Source: Agrobacterium tumefaciens (GTDB lineage Bacteria > Pseudomonadota > Alphaproteobacteria > Rhizobiales > Rhizobiaceae). From it: DNA of 64,000 nt. The notes beneath the pieces were generated by a model. It saw only the letters and a program-made list of their open reading frames with translations, ran no database searches and was not told the origin of the DNA. A program made the translations under genes and the position numbers. Every line of letters begins with the position of its first letter. Within the stretch, counting starts at the first letter, position 1. Below are positions 42,018 through 51,433 of the stretch, piece after piece. Where the stretch lies: NCBI RefSeq assembly GCF_017726655.1, contig NZ_CP072309.1:310001-374000 (forward strand), given 5' to 3'.

Positions 42018-43442
42018 GTGTGGATCATGGCTCTCCTCAGCGCGGCGGAAAAAGCCTTACCCGCAGGCGTGCGAGCGACGCTATCGCCGCTGCTAGGAAA
42101 ACTGGCTATCCTGCTTTCCGGTTCAGATGAGGTGTCCAGGGCGCAACGCATGGCTCTGGTGGCGTTTGCGGTGCGCATCGTCAGCGCTGGCATCGCCTTC
42201 ATCTCCCAGATCATCCTCGCCCGCGTGATGGGAGAGTTTGAGTATGGCATTTTCGCCTTTGTCTGGGTGCTGGTGATCCTCTTCGGCAACCTTTCCTGCC
42301 TCGGTTTCCACACCACCGTCATCCGCTTTTTACCCGGTTACCGTCTGGAAGGGGCGCATGACAAGATCATGGGTCTAACCTCGACCGCCCGTGTCTTCGC
42401 CATGCTCTCGGCCAGCGTGGTTGCGATCATCGGCTTCATTTTTCTTTACCTCTTCGGCGAAAGGATCGCCGCTTATTATCTCATTCCCGTTTCGCTGGCC
42501 CTGTTTACCCTGCCGATGGTCGCGCTGGGCGATGTGCTGAACGGGACGGCGCGGGCCAACGGATGGGCAATTTCCGCGCTAAGCCCAACCTATATCGTTC
42601 GTCCGCTGCTAATCCTGCTGTTCATGATGGTGGCGATCGGTGTCGGCGCGGAAAAAACCGCAACGACCGCCATGCTTACGGCCCTTCTTGCCACCTACGT
42701 CACCACGCTTTCACATTTTCTCTTCATGAACCGGCGGCTCAACAGCCACTTCCGCAGCACGATGCGCAGGGTCTATTTCCGGCACTGGATAAGGTTCGCC
42801 TTTCCCATGTTCCTGATCGACGGCATCGGCTTCCTGATGACCAACTCGGATGTCGTGATCGTCGGGCTTTATCTGCCGCCGGATCAGGTCGGCATCTATT
42901 TCGCCGCGGCAAAGACCATCGTGCTGATGCAATTCGTGTTCTTCTCGGTGCAGGCGGCCGCTGCTCCGCGTCTGGCAGCCCTGATGTCCGCTGACGACCG
43001 GCCTGGCCTTGCCGCTTTCTCCAGCCAGGCGGCACGATGGGCCTTCTGGCCGTCACTTGCGGTCGGCAGCGTCGTGCTTCTGGCCGGTCCCTTCCTGCTG
43101 TCGCTCTTTGGTCCTGGCTTCGTCCAAGGCTACACGTTGATGTTTTTCCTTTTTGCCGGCTTTCTCGCCAAGGCGTTGATCGGGCCCGGAGAAACATTGT
43201 TGAACATGGCCGGCAAACAAAAATTGTGCGTTGTTCTTTATATTATTATCTTCGGTTGCAATATTGCACTCAACATGGCGCTCATTCCGGTCTATGGTCT
43301 CGCAGGGGCCGCGGCAGCGGTGGCGATAGCCATGTGCATCGAAGCTGTGCTATTGCATATTGCCATCCGCCGCACACTCGGGATCGTTCTTTTTGCCTTT
43401 AACGATATCCGGGCGGGTCAAAACACGCAGAAGACGGTGTAA
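42018..43442 (+). CDS. Polysaccharide flippase (Wzx/MATE-like)
   Basis: A 474-residue membrane protein with about twelve to fourteen helices. The start is uncertain: GTG 42018 or ATG 42027. The first core helix pair (LVAFAVRIVSAGIAFISQII, then ARVMGEFEYGIFAFVWVLVI) is the diagnostic start of polysaccharide-biosynthesis (MOP-type) flippases, and later FPMFLIDGIGFLMTNSDVVI and GETLLNMAGKQKLCVV match the family. It would move a lipid-linked oligosaccharide across the inner membrane. A GNAT gene follows after 8 nt, but no glycosyltransferase is near. Confidence 0.85.
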   Translation: MWIMALLSAAEKALPAGVRATLSPLLGKLAILLSGSDEVSRAQRMALVAFAVRIVSAGIAFISQIILARVMGEFEYGIFAFVWVLVILFGNLSCLGFHTTVIRFLPGYRLEGAHDKIMGLTSTARVFAMLSASVVAIIGFIFLYLFGERIAAYYLIPVSLALFTLPMVALGDVLNGTARANGWAISALSPTYIVRPLLILLFMMVAIGVGAEKTATTAMLTALLATYVTTLSHFLFMNRRLNSHFRSTMRRVYFRHWIRFAFPMFLIDGIGFLMTNSDVVIVGLYLPPDQVGIYFAAAKTIVLMQFVFFSVQAAAAPRLAALMSADDRPGLAAFSSQAARWAFWPSLAVGSVVLLAGPFLLSLFGPGFVQGYTLMFFLFAGFLAKALIGPGETLLNMAGKQKLCVVLYIIIFGCNIALNMALIPVYGLAGAAAAVAIAMCIEAVLLHIAIRRTLGIVLFAFNDIRAGQNTQKTV

Positions 43443-43450
43443 CGACAAGC

Positions 43451-44722
43451 ATGTCCAGTGATCCAAACAATCCGGATTTTGGCGACACCCGCATCGCGGC
43501 ACTGATGGCGTCTGCAGAGCGTGACCGTCCCGTGGCTGACAGCAGCCGGCGCGTTGGCCGCGAAGGACGGGAGTTCTGTATCTATCCGGGTCAACTCGGC
43601 TACGAAATGCAGGAAGAGCTCGACTTTCTGTCGAACCGCGTCATGGAAGCGAATGTCTTCTTCACCGGCCGCCTGCTCGCCCCTGCCATGCCTCGGATTG
43701 AGGACAAGTCCGTTCGTTTTGCCCTCATTCGCGACGAGAATGGCGCCAGAAGCCGAATGCGGTTTCTCATGCCCTTCACCTTGGAGAAGCCGGGCTTTTC
43801 CATTGGGCCCTCCATTATTCGCGTCTGGGCCAATCCGTTCGGGCCGCTTGGCACGCCGCTCGTCGATACCGAAGGGGCCGCGGAAACCCTCGACAATCTT
43901 TTCGATGCACTCTCCGACACCAATATGCGTCTGCCCAACGTGCTGGTTTTACCGGATGTTCGGTTGGAAGGGCCTTTTGCCCGCATGTTCAGGGCCATCG
44001 CACTTAGCCGCAACCTGCCCGTAACGACGACGGGAAACTATCACAGGCCGATGCTGGAAAGCCTGCTGGATGGCAAAACCTATCTGCGAAACGCCCTGGC
44101 GCCGCACCATCTGCGCGAGATGAACCGGCAATGGCGCCAGCTCGAAAAACTTGGCGCCCTCGCCTATACCGTCACACGGCAGCCAAAAGATGTCCGTTAT
44201 CGGATGGAAGAGTTCCTGGCGCTGGAGGCCAGTGGTTGGAAAGGACGCAAGCGCACCGCGCTCGTCAACGACCGATATCGCGCCGCCTTCGCGCGCGAAG
44301 CGATCACCAATCTGGCCGAAGCGGATGCAGTGCGCATCCACACCATCGACCTCAATGGAAGCGCCATCGCATCCATGGTGGTCTTCATCGCCGCCGGCGA
44401 GGCCTATACCTGGAAGACCGCCTTCGACGAAACCTATTCCCAGTTCTCTCCCGGCAAGCTGCTGGTGGAGAAACTGACCGACTGGCATCTGGACGACGCC
44501 AATATCCTACGCAGTGACAGCTGCGCGGTGCCAGATCACCCCATTATGAGCCGCTTCTGGCAGGAACGTCAGGAAATGGGCACGCTCGTTGTCGGGCTGA
44601 CGCAGAATAGCGACCGCGATGTGCGACAGGTCTCCGCCCAGGTGGACATGTACCGCAACACCCGCAATCTGGCGCGTAGCCTCCGGCAAAAGATCCTGTC
44701 TTTCGGTCGTAAGGGCAATTGA
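43451..44722 (+). CDS. GNAT acetyltransferase of the CelD/BioF2-like type
   Basis: A 423-residue soluble protein. The N-terminal third (about 40-190) has SFLSNRVMEA-type substrate-domain features, and the C-terminal GNAT domain (about 200-390) contains RQPKDVRYRMEEFLALEASG and INLNGSAIASMVVFIAAG-like strands, then TWKTAFDETYSQFSPGKLLV. These features match the GNAT_6/CelD group linked to polysaccharide acylation. It lies 8 nt after the flippase gene, so the pair probably modify and export one polymer. The substrate and polymer are unknown. Confidence 0.82.
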   Translation: MSSDPNNPDFGDTRIAALMASAERDRPVADSSRRVGREGREFCIYPGQLGYEMQEELDFLSNRVMEANVFFTGRLLAPAMPRIEDKSVRFALIRDENGARSRMRFLMPFTLEKPGFSIGPSIIRVWANPFGPLGTPLVDTEGAAETLDNLFDALSDTNMRLPNVLVLPDVRLEGPFARMFRAIALSRNLPVTTTGNYHRPMLESLLDGKTYLRNALAPHHLREMNRQWRQLEKLGALAYTVTRQPKDVRYRMEEFLALEASGWKGRKRTALVNDRYRAAFAREAITNLAEADAVRIHTIDLNGSAIASMVVFIAAGEAYTWKTAFDETYSQFSPGKLLVEKLTDWHLDDANILRSDSCAVPDHPIMSRFWQERQEMGTLVVGLTQNSDRDVRQVSAQVDMYRNTRNLARSLRQKILSFGRKGN

Positions 44723-44723
44723 G

Positions 44724-44749
44724 CCGAAGGACGCCAGAGCGCCCTTCGG
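44724..44749. terminator. Hairpin between converging genes
   Basis: Arms CCGAAGG (44724-44730) and CCTTCGG (44743-44749) pair perfectly. The 12-nt interior GCGC-containing segment may extend the fold. It lies right after the GNAT stop and 25 nt before the end of the converging glycine-rich gene. Confidence 0.4.
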
Positions 44750-44773
44750 ATTAGCGACGGATCCAGCGACCGC

Positions 44774-45457
44774 TTACCGCGATGCAGTCCGGATCATCTT
44801 GCAGAGTTGCGTCAGAGCCGCATCGTATCCGCCACCCAGAATATCGACACAACGGCGGGCGAGCTTGATCCGCTCGGTCCGTGACATGTCGTTGTAAGAC
44901 TGGATAACCTGACGCATGGCGCGCGGCGTCATCGTGCCCGGCCTGCCGGGGTTGTTCGGGTTTCCGATCCCCGGGTTTCCGGGATTCCCAGGATTGCCCG
45001 GGTTACCGGGATTGCCGGGGTTACCCGGATTGCCCGACGAGCCTGAGCCGCCAATTCCCAGCCCGACATCAACGCCTATTCCACGCGATCCGCCAACGCC
45101 AGCGCCGACATTCGCATTGATACCGTTGGAACCACCGACCGATGCGTTCACGCCAGCATTGATACCGCTCGAACCACCCACCGATGCATTCACGTCTGTA
45201 TTGATGCCGTTACTGCCGCCGACAGAGGCGTTGACATTAGCGCCTAGACCGCCGCCGCTCCTGCCGCCGACATCGGCGTTGGCATTGATGCCGCCGCTGC
45301 CGCCAACGGAGGCACCGACCCCCAGGCCACCAGTACCATTACCACCCACACTGGCATTAACTCCGTTCTCGCCACCGATCCCGATATCCAGCGCATGGGC
45401 GTTGACCGGCAAGATCAGGCAGGCAGACAATAATAGGTTACGCGAAAAAGCCCTCAT
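44774..45457 (-). CDS. Secreted glycine-rich protein with GVNASVGG and NPG repeats
   Basis: A 227-residue envelope or extracellular protein. ATG 45457 has GGAGG 5 nt upstream (an earlier ATG overlaps that site). A signal peptide (MRAFSRNLLLSACLILPVNA, cleavage after AHA) is followed by five copies of a VNASVGGSNGIN-type unit at residues 33-114, then GNP triplets at 142-163 with a collagen-like 3-residue period, and a folded C-terminal domain (about 175-227) that has two cysteines and TMTPRAMRQVIQSYNDMSRT. Low sequence complexity suggests an extended matrix or surface role; I recognise no family with a known function. Confidence 0.8.
   Translation of the reverse strand: MRAFSRNLLLSACLILPVNAHALDIGIGGENGVNASVGGNGTGGLGVGASVGGSGGINANADVGGRSGGGLGANVNASVGGSNGINTDVNASVGGSSGINAGVNASVGGSNGINANVGAGVGGSRGIGVDVGLGIGGSGSSGNPGNPGNPGNPGNPGNPGNPGIGNPNNPGRPGTMTPRAMRQVIQSYNDMSRTERIKLARRCVDILGGGYDAALTQLCKMIRTASR
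44969..45034 (-). repeat. Seven GNP triplet repeats (collagen-like)
   Basis: Seven consecutive 9-nt units encode GNP GNP GNP at residues 142-162 of the glycine-rich protein, ending with G163. The G-x-y period is collagen-like, though the lack of Pro at the third x position in mixed order makes a real triple helix uncertain. Confidence 0.75.
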
Positions 45458-45819
45458 AATTTCCTCCATATGAGTTAGCCGCTCCCTCCCCGCGTGGAAA
45501 ACCCACAACACCAGTATAAGTTCAATTAGCAATTGCGTATATACTAATTTATTAGAGATCTCTAAAATTATCGAAATTCCGCAATCAAAGGTGTTTCATT
45601 TTGAAACAGAGCGCGCCACGAACCCTCCAAATCGCGGATCTCTGAACGCCGCATCGCCTAGCAAAGCAGGGTTAAGGGGCTCGCCGATTTGCGCGGGGCG
45701 TTGGCCAAACCGAGAGCGCGCCCGACCTACCCAACCATTTTCATGAGCATCAGATTTCCAGCTTTTGGGGTTGCACGCATGGCCTCGACCATGATAGACG
45801 CCGTGGCATTACCACCGTT
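45458..45819. promoter_or_regulatory. Intergenic region with two palindromes and tRNA promoter
   Basis: A 362-nt stretch between the glycine-rich gene and tRNA-Leu. The gene-proximal part is AT-rich. TTAGAGATCTCTAA (45552-45565) is a perfect 14-nt palindrome about 95-108 nt upstream of the glycine-rich start. TGTTTCA (45592-45598) and TGAAACA (45602-45608) form a second dyad with a TTT centre. Both are candidate regulator sites. The distal part (45625-45760) holds nothing I can identify. Confidence 0.5.
45771..45798 (+). promoter_or_regulatory. Putative tRNA-Leu promoter
   Basis: TTGCAC (45771-45776) as -35 and GATAGA (45793-45798) as -10 are separated by 16 nt. Transcription would begin about 15 nt before the tRNA. 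The -10 is only a fair match. Confidence 0.45.
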
Positions 45820-45904
45820 GCCCCAATGGCGGAATTGGTAGACGCGCCGCACTCAAAATGCGGTTCCGAAAGGAGTGCTGGTTCGATCCCGGCTTGGGGT
45901 ACCA
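45820..45904 (+). tRNA. tRNA-Leu (anticodon CAA)
   Basis: An 85-nt class II tRNA with CCA encoded. The acceptor stem pairs GCCCCAA (45820-45826) with TTGGGGT (45894-45900), with one G-T pair at the end; A and CCA follow (45901-45904). The anticodon stem CCGCA/TGCGG holds the loop CTCAAAA, which places CAA at the anticodon (decodes UUG). A GGTTCGATCCC T-arm and a long variable arm (around 45862-45875) confirm a leucine tRNA. Confidence 0.95.
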
Positions 45905-46102
45905 TTACCTGAAAATCACATTGATTTTTCTGCGTTTCTGGGCCGAAGGGCCCAAGCATGTTGCGCCGCTTAAAAAAGTTCGACAGTTTACATTGCCGCT
46001 CGTCAATCACTTGATTGTTTATAGCAAAAGGTGTGTGCCGGTGCGGATTCGCCCCGGCGTCCCAGCAAGCTGAATATCACACCCAAAGCGGCCGATTTGA
46101 CA

Positions 46103-47032
46103 CTACTTCTTCTGATCCAGCGCGTGACGACCGAAGTCTGGGGCGTCGACGTCCTGGCCCGCTTGCACGATGGAGCGGCGGATGGCGCGGGTGCGGGAGA
46201 AGAGTTCGAACAGCTTGTCGCCCTCACCCCAGCGAATCGCTCTCTGCAGGGAGGCGAGGTCTTCGGAGAATCGGGCCAGCATCTCAAGGATGGCATCCTT
46301 GTTGTGCAGGCAGACATCGCGCCACATCGTTGGGTCGGAGGCCGCGAGGCGGGTGAAGTCACGGAAGCCAGAGGCGGAATATTTGATTACTTCCGATTCC
46401 GTCACCGTTTCAAGATCATCCGCCGTGCCCACGATGTTGTAGGCGATGATATGCGGCAGATGCGAAACGATTGCCAGAACCTTGTCGTGGTGTTCGGCAT
46501 CCATTTCATCAACCCGCGACCCCAGCGCCCGCCAGAAATCCTTCAGCTTTTCCAGCGCTTCAGCGTCCGTTCCCGGCAGCGGCGTAAAGATGCACCAGCG
46601 ATCGCGGAACAGGCCGGCAAAGCCTGCGTCCGGACCGGACTTTTCCGTGCCGGCCAGCGGATGGCCTGGAATGAAATGCACGTGATCAGGCATGTGCGGG
46701 GCCATCTGCGCGATGACCGAGGCTTTGGTGGAGCCGACATCGGTGACGATCGCGCCCGGCTTGAGGTGCGGCGCGATCTGCTTTGCGACCATTTCCGACG
46801 CACCGACCGGGACCGAGACGATGACCAGGTCGGCATCATCAGCCGCTTCTGCCGCCGAAACGGTGTAATCCGTGCCGAGCGCCAGTTCTTCAGCCCGTTT
46901 CAGCGTGTCCTCACTGCGGGTGGAAATCGTCACTTCGCGAGCAAGCGCCGATTCCTTGATATCGCGGGCAATAGACGAGCCGATGAGCCCAATCCCGATC
47001 AGCGCGATGCGCTGGAACATGAAATCAGCCAT
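46103..47032 (-). CDS. tyrC: Cyclohexadienyl (prephenate/arogenate) dehydrogenase TyrC
   Basis: A 309-residue NAD(P)-dependent enzyme of tyrosine synthesis. The Rossmann motif LIGIGLIGSSIARDI (about 11-25) and the block VTDVGSTKASVIAQMAPHMP are clear, followed by HPLAGTEKSGPDAGFAGLF (a prephenate-binding histidine region near residue 120) and the helical dimer domain containing SHLPHIIAYNIVG. The ATG lies inside the hisC stop as TAATG (47030-47034), so translation is coupled. The pairing with hisC is common in rhizobia. TyrA as an alternative symbol is possible. Confidence 0.9.
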   Translation of the reverse strand: MADFMFQRIALIGIGLIGSSIARDIKESALAREVTISTRSEDTLKRAEELALGTDYTVSAAEAADDADLVIVSVPVGASEMVAKQIAPHLKPGAIVTDVGSTKASVIAQMAPHMPDHVHFIPGHPLAGTEKSGPDAGFAGLFRDRWCIFTPLPGTDAEALEKLKDFWRALGSRVDEMDAEHHDKVLAIVSHLPHIIAYNIVGTADDLETVTESEVIKYSASGFRDFTRLAASDPTMWRDVCLHNKDAILEMLARFSEDLASLQRAIRWGEGDKLFELFSRTRAIRRSIVQAGQDVDAPDFGRHALDQKK

Positions 47033-48138
47033 TACGCCTGCCCCATAAACTCGGTCAGCGCTGCAATGACGCCAAGATTGGCCTCTTCGGAACCTATGGT
47101 CATCCTGAGCGCGTTCGGGAAGCCGTAACCGCGGACAGCCCGCAGGATGTAACCGCGACGGCTCAGGAATTCATCGGCGTCCGCTGCCCGCTTGCCGTCC
47201 TGATCCGGGAAGTGGATGAGGATGAAGTTGGTGACGGAGGGTGTGACGGTGAGGCCAAGGCCTGTGAAGGTCGTCACCAGCTTTTCCATCCACAGTGCAT
47301 TGTGCGCGACAGCCTTTTCGACAAAGGACTGGTCGCGGATCGCAGCAGCACCGGCAGCGATAGCCGGCGCGCTCATGTTGAACGGGCCGCGCACCCGGTT
47401 CAGCGCATCGATGATGGCGGCCGGGCCGTACATCCAGCCAACGCGCAGGGCCGCGAGACCGTAGACCTTCGAGAAGGTGCGGGTCATCACCACATTGTGG
47501 TTGCCGGAGACAAGCTCAAGACCAGCCTCATAATCGTTCTTGCGCACATATTCGGCATAAGCCGCATCCAGCACCAGCAGAACGTGCTTCGGCAGGTTGG
47601 CCTGAAGACGGCGAATTTCGGTCACGGGAACATAGGTTCCGGTGGGGTTGCCTGGGTTGGCGATGAACACCATCTTGGTCTTTGGCGTGACGGCGCCAAG
47701 GATCGCATCGACATCGACAGCGCAATCCTTTTCCTTCACCGAGACCGGGGTTGCACCGGCGCCCATGATCTGGATCTTGTAGACGAGGAAGCCGTGCTCG
47801 GTGATGATCGCCTCATCGCCCGTGCCCAGATAGACGTGGCACAGCAGGCCAAGCAGTTCGTCCGAACCATTGCCGCACATGATATTCGCGATGTTGAGAC
47901 CATGGACATCGGCAATTGCCTGACGCAACGCGACCGCCTGCCCGTCAGGATAAATTTCCAGATGGCTCGCGGCCGTCCCGAAAGCTTCGATCGCCTTCGG
48001 GCTCGGCCCAAGCGGCGTTTCGTTGGAAGAGAGCTTATAAACCTTCGCAACGCCGTCCACATGTTCCTTGCCGGGAACATAAGCGGCGATATCCAGAATA
48101 CCCGGACGCGGAACAGGTTGGCTAAGCTCTGCACTCAT
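47032..48138 (-). CDS. hisC: Histidinol-phosphate aminotransferase
   Basis: A 368-residue class II PLP aminotransferase that makes histidinol phosphate in histidine synthesis, often with aromatic-acid activity as well. [20 protein letters not shown] is the classical start. The cofactor pocket has [24 protein letters not shown] and LDAAYAEYV; the Schiff-base lysine is in [17 protein letters not shown] (about residue 224). Adjacent to tyrC, which suggests it also transaminates aromatic keto acids. Confidence 0.92.
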   Translation of the reverse strand: MSAELSQPVPRPGILDIAAYVPGKEHVDGVAKVYKLSSNETPLGPSPKAIEAFGTAASHLEIYPDGQAVALRQAIADVHGLNIANIMCGNGSDELLGLLCHVYLGTGDEAIITEHGFLVYKIQIMGAGATPVSVKEKDCAVDVDAILGAVTPKTKMVFIANPGNPTGTYVPVTEIRRLQANLPKHVLLVLDAAYAEYVRKNDYEAGLELVSGNHNVVMTRTFSKVYGLAALRVGWMYGPAAIIDALNRVRGPFNMSAPAIAAGAAAIRDQSFVEKAVAHNALWMEKLVTTFTGLGLTVTPSVTNFILIHFPDQDGKRAADADEFLSRRGYILRAVRGYGFPNALRMTIGSEEANLGVIAALTEFMGQA

Positions 48139-48222
48139 TTGATCGACCTTTGGAAAAACGCCGGAGAACCCGGCAACAACAATGCCGGAGGCATTAGACC
48201 GGAATGGGCGCTTTGTCGAGGG

Positions 48223-48984
48223 TCAGCGCGGCTTTCCCTGGCTTGCCGCCGTGCGTGTTGTGGGCACGCCCTGTGGCGCAAGCACGGGCACGAAAACCCG
48301 CCGGGACGCGCGCTGTGTGACGGGCAATCCCTGATAGAGGCGTTTTTGCGCTTCCACCACGATGACACCGGAAAATAGTGGCCAGAGACGCCGGCCGGTA
48401 TGTTCGAGGTATCGGCGGAATTTCAACACCGGCCGACTGGTCGTCGGTGGGAAAAACAGCGCCTCGGCGGTGGCGCCGGGCGTGAAATTCGTCTCGCGCA
48501 GCAGGGCGGTCAGCTGCCCGCGGGAATAAGGCCGGCCGGAGCCAAAGGGCGTATGCTCCATCCGTGCCCAGACACCACGCCGGTTCGGCACCACGATGAC
48601 AAGACGGCCACCGGGCGCCAGCACCCGCCATATCTCCTTCAGGCTCTCGCGAGGATTTTCGGCAAATTCAAGCGCATGAACCATTAACACCCGATCGATC
48701 GACGAATCGGGCAACGGCAGTTCCTCATCGAACACCAGTGCCGTGGAGGAAAGCTCACTCGCTGGCCAGTTCACAGCACCCTGCCCCGCCGGCATGAATG
48801 CAAAGGTGCGTTCCGTATCGTGTCGAAAACGGTCCAGAAAAGGCACGGCGTATCCAAGACCGACCAACCGTTCCTCCGGCAAAGGCGGCCACAGCGTCGA
48901 AAGCGCCATGGTGATCGCCTGCTCGGCAGAGCGGCCAAGCGAAGAATGGTAGAATTCGCGCAGATCGACGATATCGGTATTCAT
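48223..48984 (-). CDS. Class I SAM-dependent methyltransferase
   Basis: A 253-residue methyltransferase. The N-terminal region has [20 protein letters not shown] (motif I is degenerate), then [20 protein letters not shown] and [20 protein letters not shown] as motifs post I and III. The C-terminal part (about 165-253) is basic and may bind RNA or membrane. Divergent from gloB with 102 nt between. The substrate is unknown; the group is widespread and often annotated only by fold. Confidence 0.8.
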   Translation of the reverse strand: MNTDIVDLREFYHSSLGRSAEQAITMALSTLWPPLPEERLVGLGYAVPFLDRFRHDTERTFAFMPAGQGAVNWPASELSSTALVFDEELPLPDSSIDRVLMVHALEFAENPRESLKEIWRVLAPGGRLVIVVPNRRGVWARMEHTPFGSGRPYSRGQLTALLRETNFTPGATAEALFFPPTTSRPVLKFRRYLEHTGRRLWPLFSGVIVVEAQKRLYQGLPVTQRASRRVFVPVLAPQGVPTTRTAASQGKPR

Positions 48985-49086
48985 GGCGAGAATGTAGCAT
49001 CAGGCAGTTGGACTTCAAGGCGTCTGGCCCTACATAGAAGGACAGGCGGACGAATGCGCCGGTTCTTGCCGGCAAATGGAGAGGAT

Positions 49087-49860
49087 ATGATGAAAGCTTT
49101 GGAAATAGACGTCTTTCTGTGCCGCAGCGATAATTTCGGCGTTCTGCTCCACGACCCGGTAAGCGGGGCGACCGCCGCAATCGACGCGCCGGAAGAAGGC
49201 CCGATTCTGCAAGCGCTCGACGGCCACGGCTGGAAGCTCACCCATATTTTTACCACCCACCATCATCAGGATCACGTCGAGGCTAATCTTGCATTGAAGG
49301 ACCGATTCCAGTGCGAAATTCACGGCCCTTATGATGAGGCGGTGGCCATACCCGGCCTCGACCGCTCTCAGGCCGATGGCGACGAATTCGAATTTGCCGG
49401 ACGTCGGGTTCAGGTCATTTCGACACCCGGCCACACCGCCGGGCACATCTGTTATTACCTGCCGGACGACGGCCTGCTATTTGCGGCCGACACGCTTTTC
49501 GCCATGGGCTGCGGCCGCCTGTTTGAACGCCCGGCTGCGGATATGTGGCATTCCTTCCAGAAGCTCATGGTCCTTCCTGACGACACCAAGGTCTATTTTG
49601 GCCACGAATACACGCTGAGCAATGCCCGTTTTGCCCTGACGGTCGATCCTGACAATGCTGCGCTGCGCGACCGTGCGGAGCACGTGGAAAAGGCGCGGCA
49701 GGCAAACGAGTTCACGATCCCGACGACCATAGCGCTTGAGAAACAGACCAACCCTTATATGCGGGTCGCGGATGCTGGTATTCGCAAACATCTGGGGCTT
49801 GAGGGCGTCAGCGATGCCGACGTCTTTGCGGAAATCCGCACGCGCAAGGACAACTTCTGA
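49087..49860 (+). CDS. gloB: Hydroxyacylglutathione hydrolase (glyoxalase II)
   Basis: A 257-residue metallo-beta-lactamase-fold enzyme that hydrolyses S-D-lactoylglutathione in methylglyoxal removal. ATG 49087 follows GGAGAGG; a second ATG at 49090 is possible. The metal ligands THHHQDH (about 56-62), [23 protein letters not shown] and FGHEYT are complete. The C-terminal glyoxalase II domain ends [17 protein letters not shown], typical of GloB. The stop overlaps the next start as TGATG. Confidence 0.93.
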   Translation: MMKALEIDVFLCRSDNFGVLLHDPVSGATAAIDAPEEGPILQALDGHGWKLTHIFTTHHHQDHVEANLALKDRFQCEIHGPYDEAVAIPGLDRSQADGDEFEFAGRRVQVISTPGHTAGHICYYLPDDGLLFAADTLFAMGCGRLFERPAADMWHSFQKLMVLPDDTKVYFGHEYTLSNARFALTVDPDNAALRDRAEHVEKARQANEFTIPTTIALEKQTNPYMRVADAGIRKHLGLEGVSDADVFAEIRTRKDNF

Positions 49861-50300
49861 TGACGAGCGATTTGTCAGCCCAGGCCATCATTCGTGAACT
49901 TGGGCTGGAGCCACATCCCGAGGGCGGCTTCTACCACCAGACTTTCCGCGACAAGGCCGGCAGTGAGCGCGGCCACTCCACCGCGATCTATTATCTCCTC
50001 GAAAAAGGCGACCGCTCTCACTGGCATCGGGTGACGGATGCGGTGGAGGTTTGGCACTATTATGCCGGGGCGCCAATCGCGCTTCATCTTTCGCAGGACG
50101 GCCGGGAAGTGCAGACCTTCACGCTCGGTGCGGACATCCTGGCCGGCGAGCGCCCGCAGGTCATCGTACCAGCCGATTGCTGGCAATCGGCTGAAAGTCT
50201 CGGCGACTTTACGCTCGTCGGCTGCACCGTCTCGCCGGGCTTTGTCTTCTCGAGCTTCGTCATGGCCGATCCCGACTGGTCGCCGGGAGATGCGCTGTGA
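49860..50300 (+). CDS. Cupin protein (DUF985)
   Basis: A 146-residue cupin of the DUF985 family. Typical blocks are ELGLEPHPEGGFYHQTFRDK at the start, STAIYYLLEKGDRSHWHRVT, EVWHYYAGAPIALHLS and PADCWQSAESLGDFTLVGCT, then VSPGFVFSSFVMADPDW. Its ATG overlaps the gloB stop. The function is unknown; coupling to gloB hints at a role in aldehyde or thiol metabolism but nothing direct. Confidence 0.88.
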   Translation: MTSDLSAQAIIRELGLEPHPEGGFYHQTFRDKAGSERGHSTAIYYLLEKGDRSHWHRVTDAVEVWHYYAGAPIALHLSQDGREVQTFTLGADILAGERPQVIVPADCWQSAESLGDFTLVGCTVSPGFVFSSFVMADPDWSPGDAL

Positions 50301-50407
50301 TTCTCAGCGCATTGCCCGTCAAATGAGCGGATGCCACTCGCTTCTTTTCCCAGCGGGGAGAAGAAATACACGGCAGCATCTGTTTTTTACGCCACCATCA
50401 GCTTTCG

Positions 50408-51181
50408 TCAGCCACCATACTTCGTAGCGGTGATGTACACCTGTCCCACCCGTGTCGGAATGACGGCGTAGACGGGCGCGTAGACATCCATATTGTTCGA
50501 CTTGGCGAACCAGATCTCCATGGAGATTGATTTCAGGTACTCGATGTCCTTGCGACCCTGCCGGTAACCCGACTTCGGCACGTATCTCGCCTTGCAGACG
50601 ATTGCGTCGCCGCTGAAGCCGTTCGTCTTGAATGGTTTCGTGCCGCTCGAGCTCAACACGAGATCGAGTCGCGACTCGCCGTCATAGATTGGCAGGCGAG
50701 TCGGGCAGATGCGGCCGCCGGCTGGAATGATCAGCCCGGAGATCGGATCGAGAACCGAGCGAAGGTCGCGATCCTTCACTTCGACCCAGTTGTCCGGCCG
50801 GGGCTTCGGCTCCGGTTTTACCGTCGTCGATGTGACATTACCGTTACGATAGACGACGTCATAGGTGCGCACCCGCTTGCCGTCCTTGTAGACCAGCGAA
50901 TATTCGTTGGCCTGCAGGCGATGGCCGCGCTTGGCGCCGGAAACGGTCGTTTTTCCGGAAATGTCCTTCAGAACGCTGGCAAGGCCCGCGGCGCTGAAGG
51001 AGCCTGAGATCGAGTAATTCGGTCCATCCATGCGAGTCGAAAAGCTCGCCCTTGCGATCGGCAAAATGCCGAGATTGATACTATATTCGCTCGTGTGGCG
51101 CGCTTCGGCGGCGAACAAAGGCGAAACGCCTGCGAGCGCCATGGTAGCGGCCATGAAAATGCTTTTTCCTCTGGCAATCAT
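50408..51181 (-). CDS. DUF3108 domain exported protein
   Basis: A 257-residue protein with a signal peptide (MIARGKSIFMAATMALAGVS, cleavage after FAA near 26). The mature part is a beta-rich DUF3108 domain, with ARHTSEYSINLGILPIARAS, EYSLVYKDGKRVRTYDVVYR and DPISGLIIPAGG. Family members are periplasmic or outer-membrane and their function is not known. Converges with the DUF985 gene; the region between (50301-50407) shows no clear terminator. Confidence 0.88.
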   Translation of the reverse strand: MIARGKSIFMAATMALAGVSPLFAAEARHTSEYSINLGILPIARASFSTRMDGPNYSISGSFSAAGLASVLKDISGKTTVSGAKRGHRLQANEYSLVYKDGKRVRTYDVVYRNGNVTSTTVKPEPKPRPDNWVEVKDRDLRSVLDPISGLIIPAGGRICPTRLPIYDGESRLDLVLSSSGTKPFKTNGFSGDAIVCKARYVPKSGYRQGRKDIEYLKSISMEIWFAKSNNMDVYAPVYAVIPTRVGQVYITATKYGG

Positions 51182-51309
51182 TTTGATATCACCTTACAAG
51201 AGGCGCGGAAGCGGCCTTATCGGGCGATCATATACGCTGACTTGTGGCAATAAAAAAGCGGACGACGGTTGAAAACGCCGGAATTTCCTTTGATTTGATC
51301 GCGAGCGGC

Positions 51310-51338
51310 TTGACTGTTTGGTCTCGTCTGACTATAGA
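51310..51338 (+). promoter_or_regulatory. Strong sigma-70-type promoter of rpmB
   Basis: TTGACT (51310-51315) and TATAGA (51333-51338) are spaced by exactly 17 nt, close to the housekeeping consensus. The expected start near 51345 leaves a leader of about 90 nt before rpmB. Confidence 0.75.
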
Positions 51339-51433
51339 ACCGCAACTTTCCAATCATGGCCAGTTGGATCGCCAGCCCGGTTTTGCCGGTGGTGAGCCAG
51401 TGGTGAAACAGACGAAACGAAATAGGTGTACCC

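Noticed and set aside
44969..45034. Regular 9-nt repeats that look like a CRISPR array
   Set aside because: They are in-frame triplet-codon repeats without spacers and encode GNP units.
45939..45954. TGGGCC/GGCCCA hairpin after the tRNA
   Set aside because: Short, no U-run and not at a fitting distance; could be chance in GC-rich DNA.
45858..46073. Small plus-strand frame overlapping the tRNA-Leu
   Set aside because: It begins inside the tRNA and has no ribosome site.
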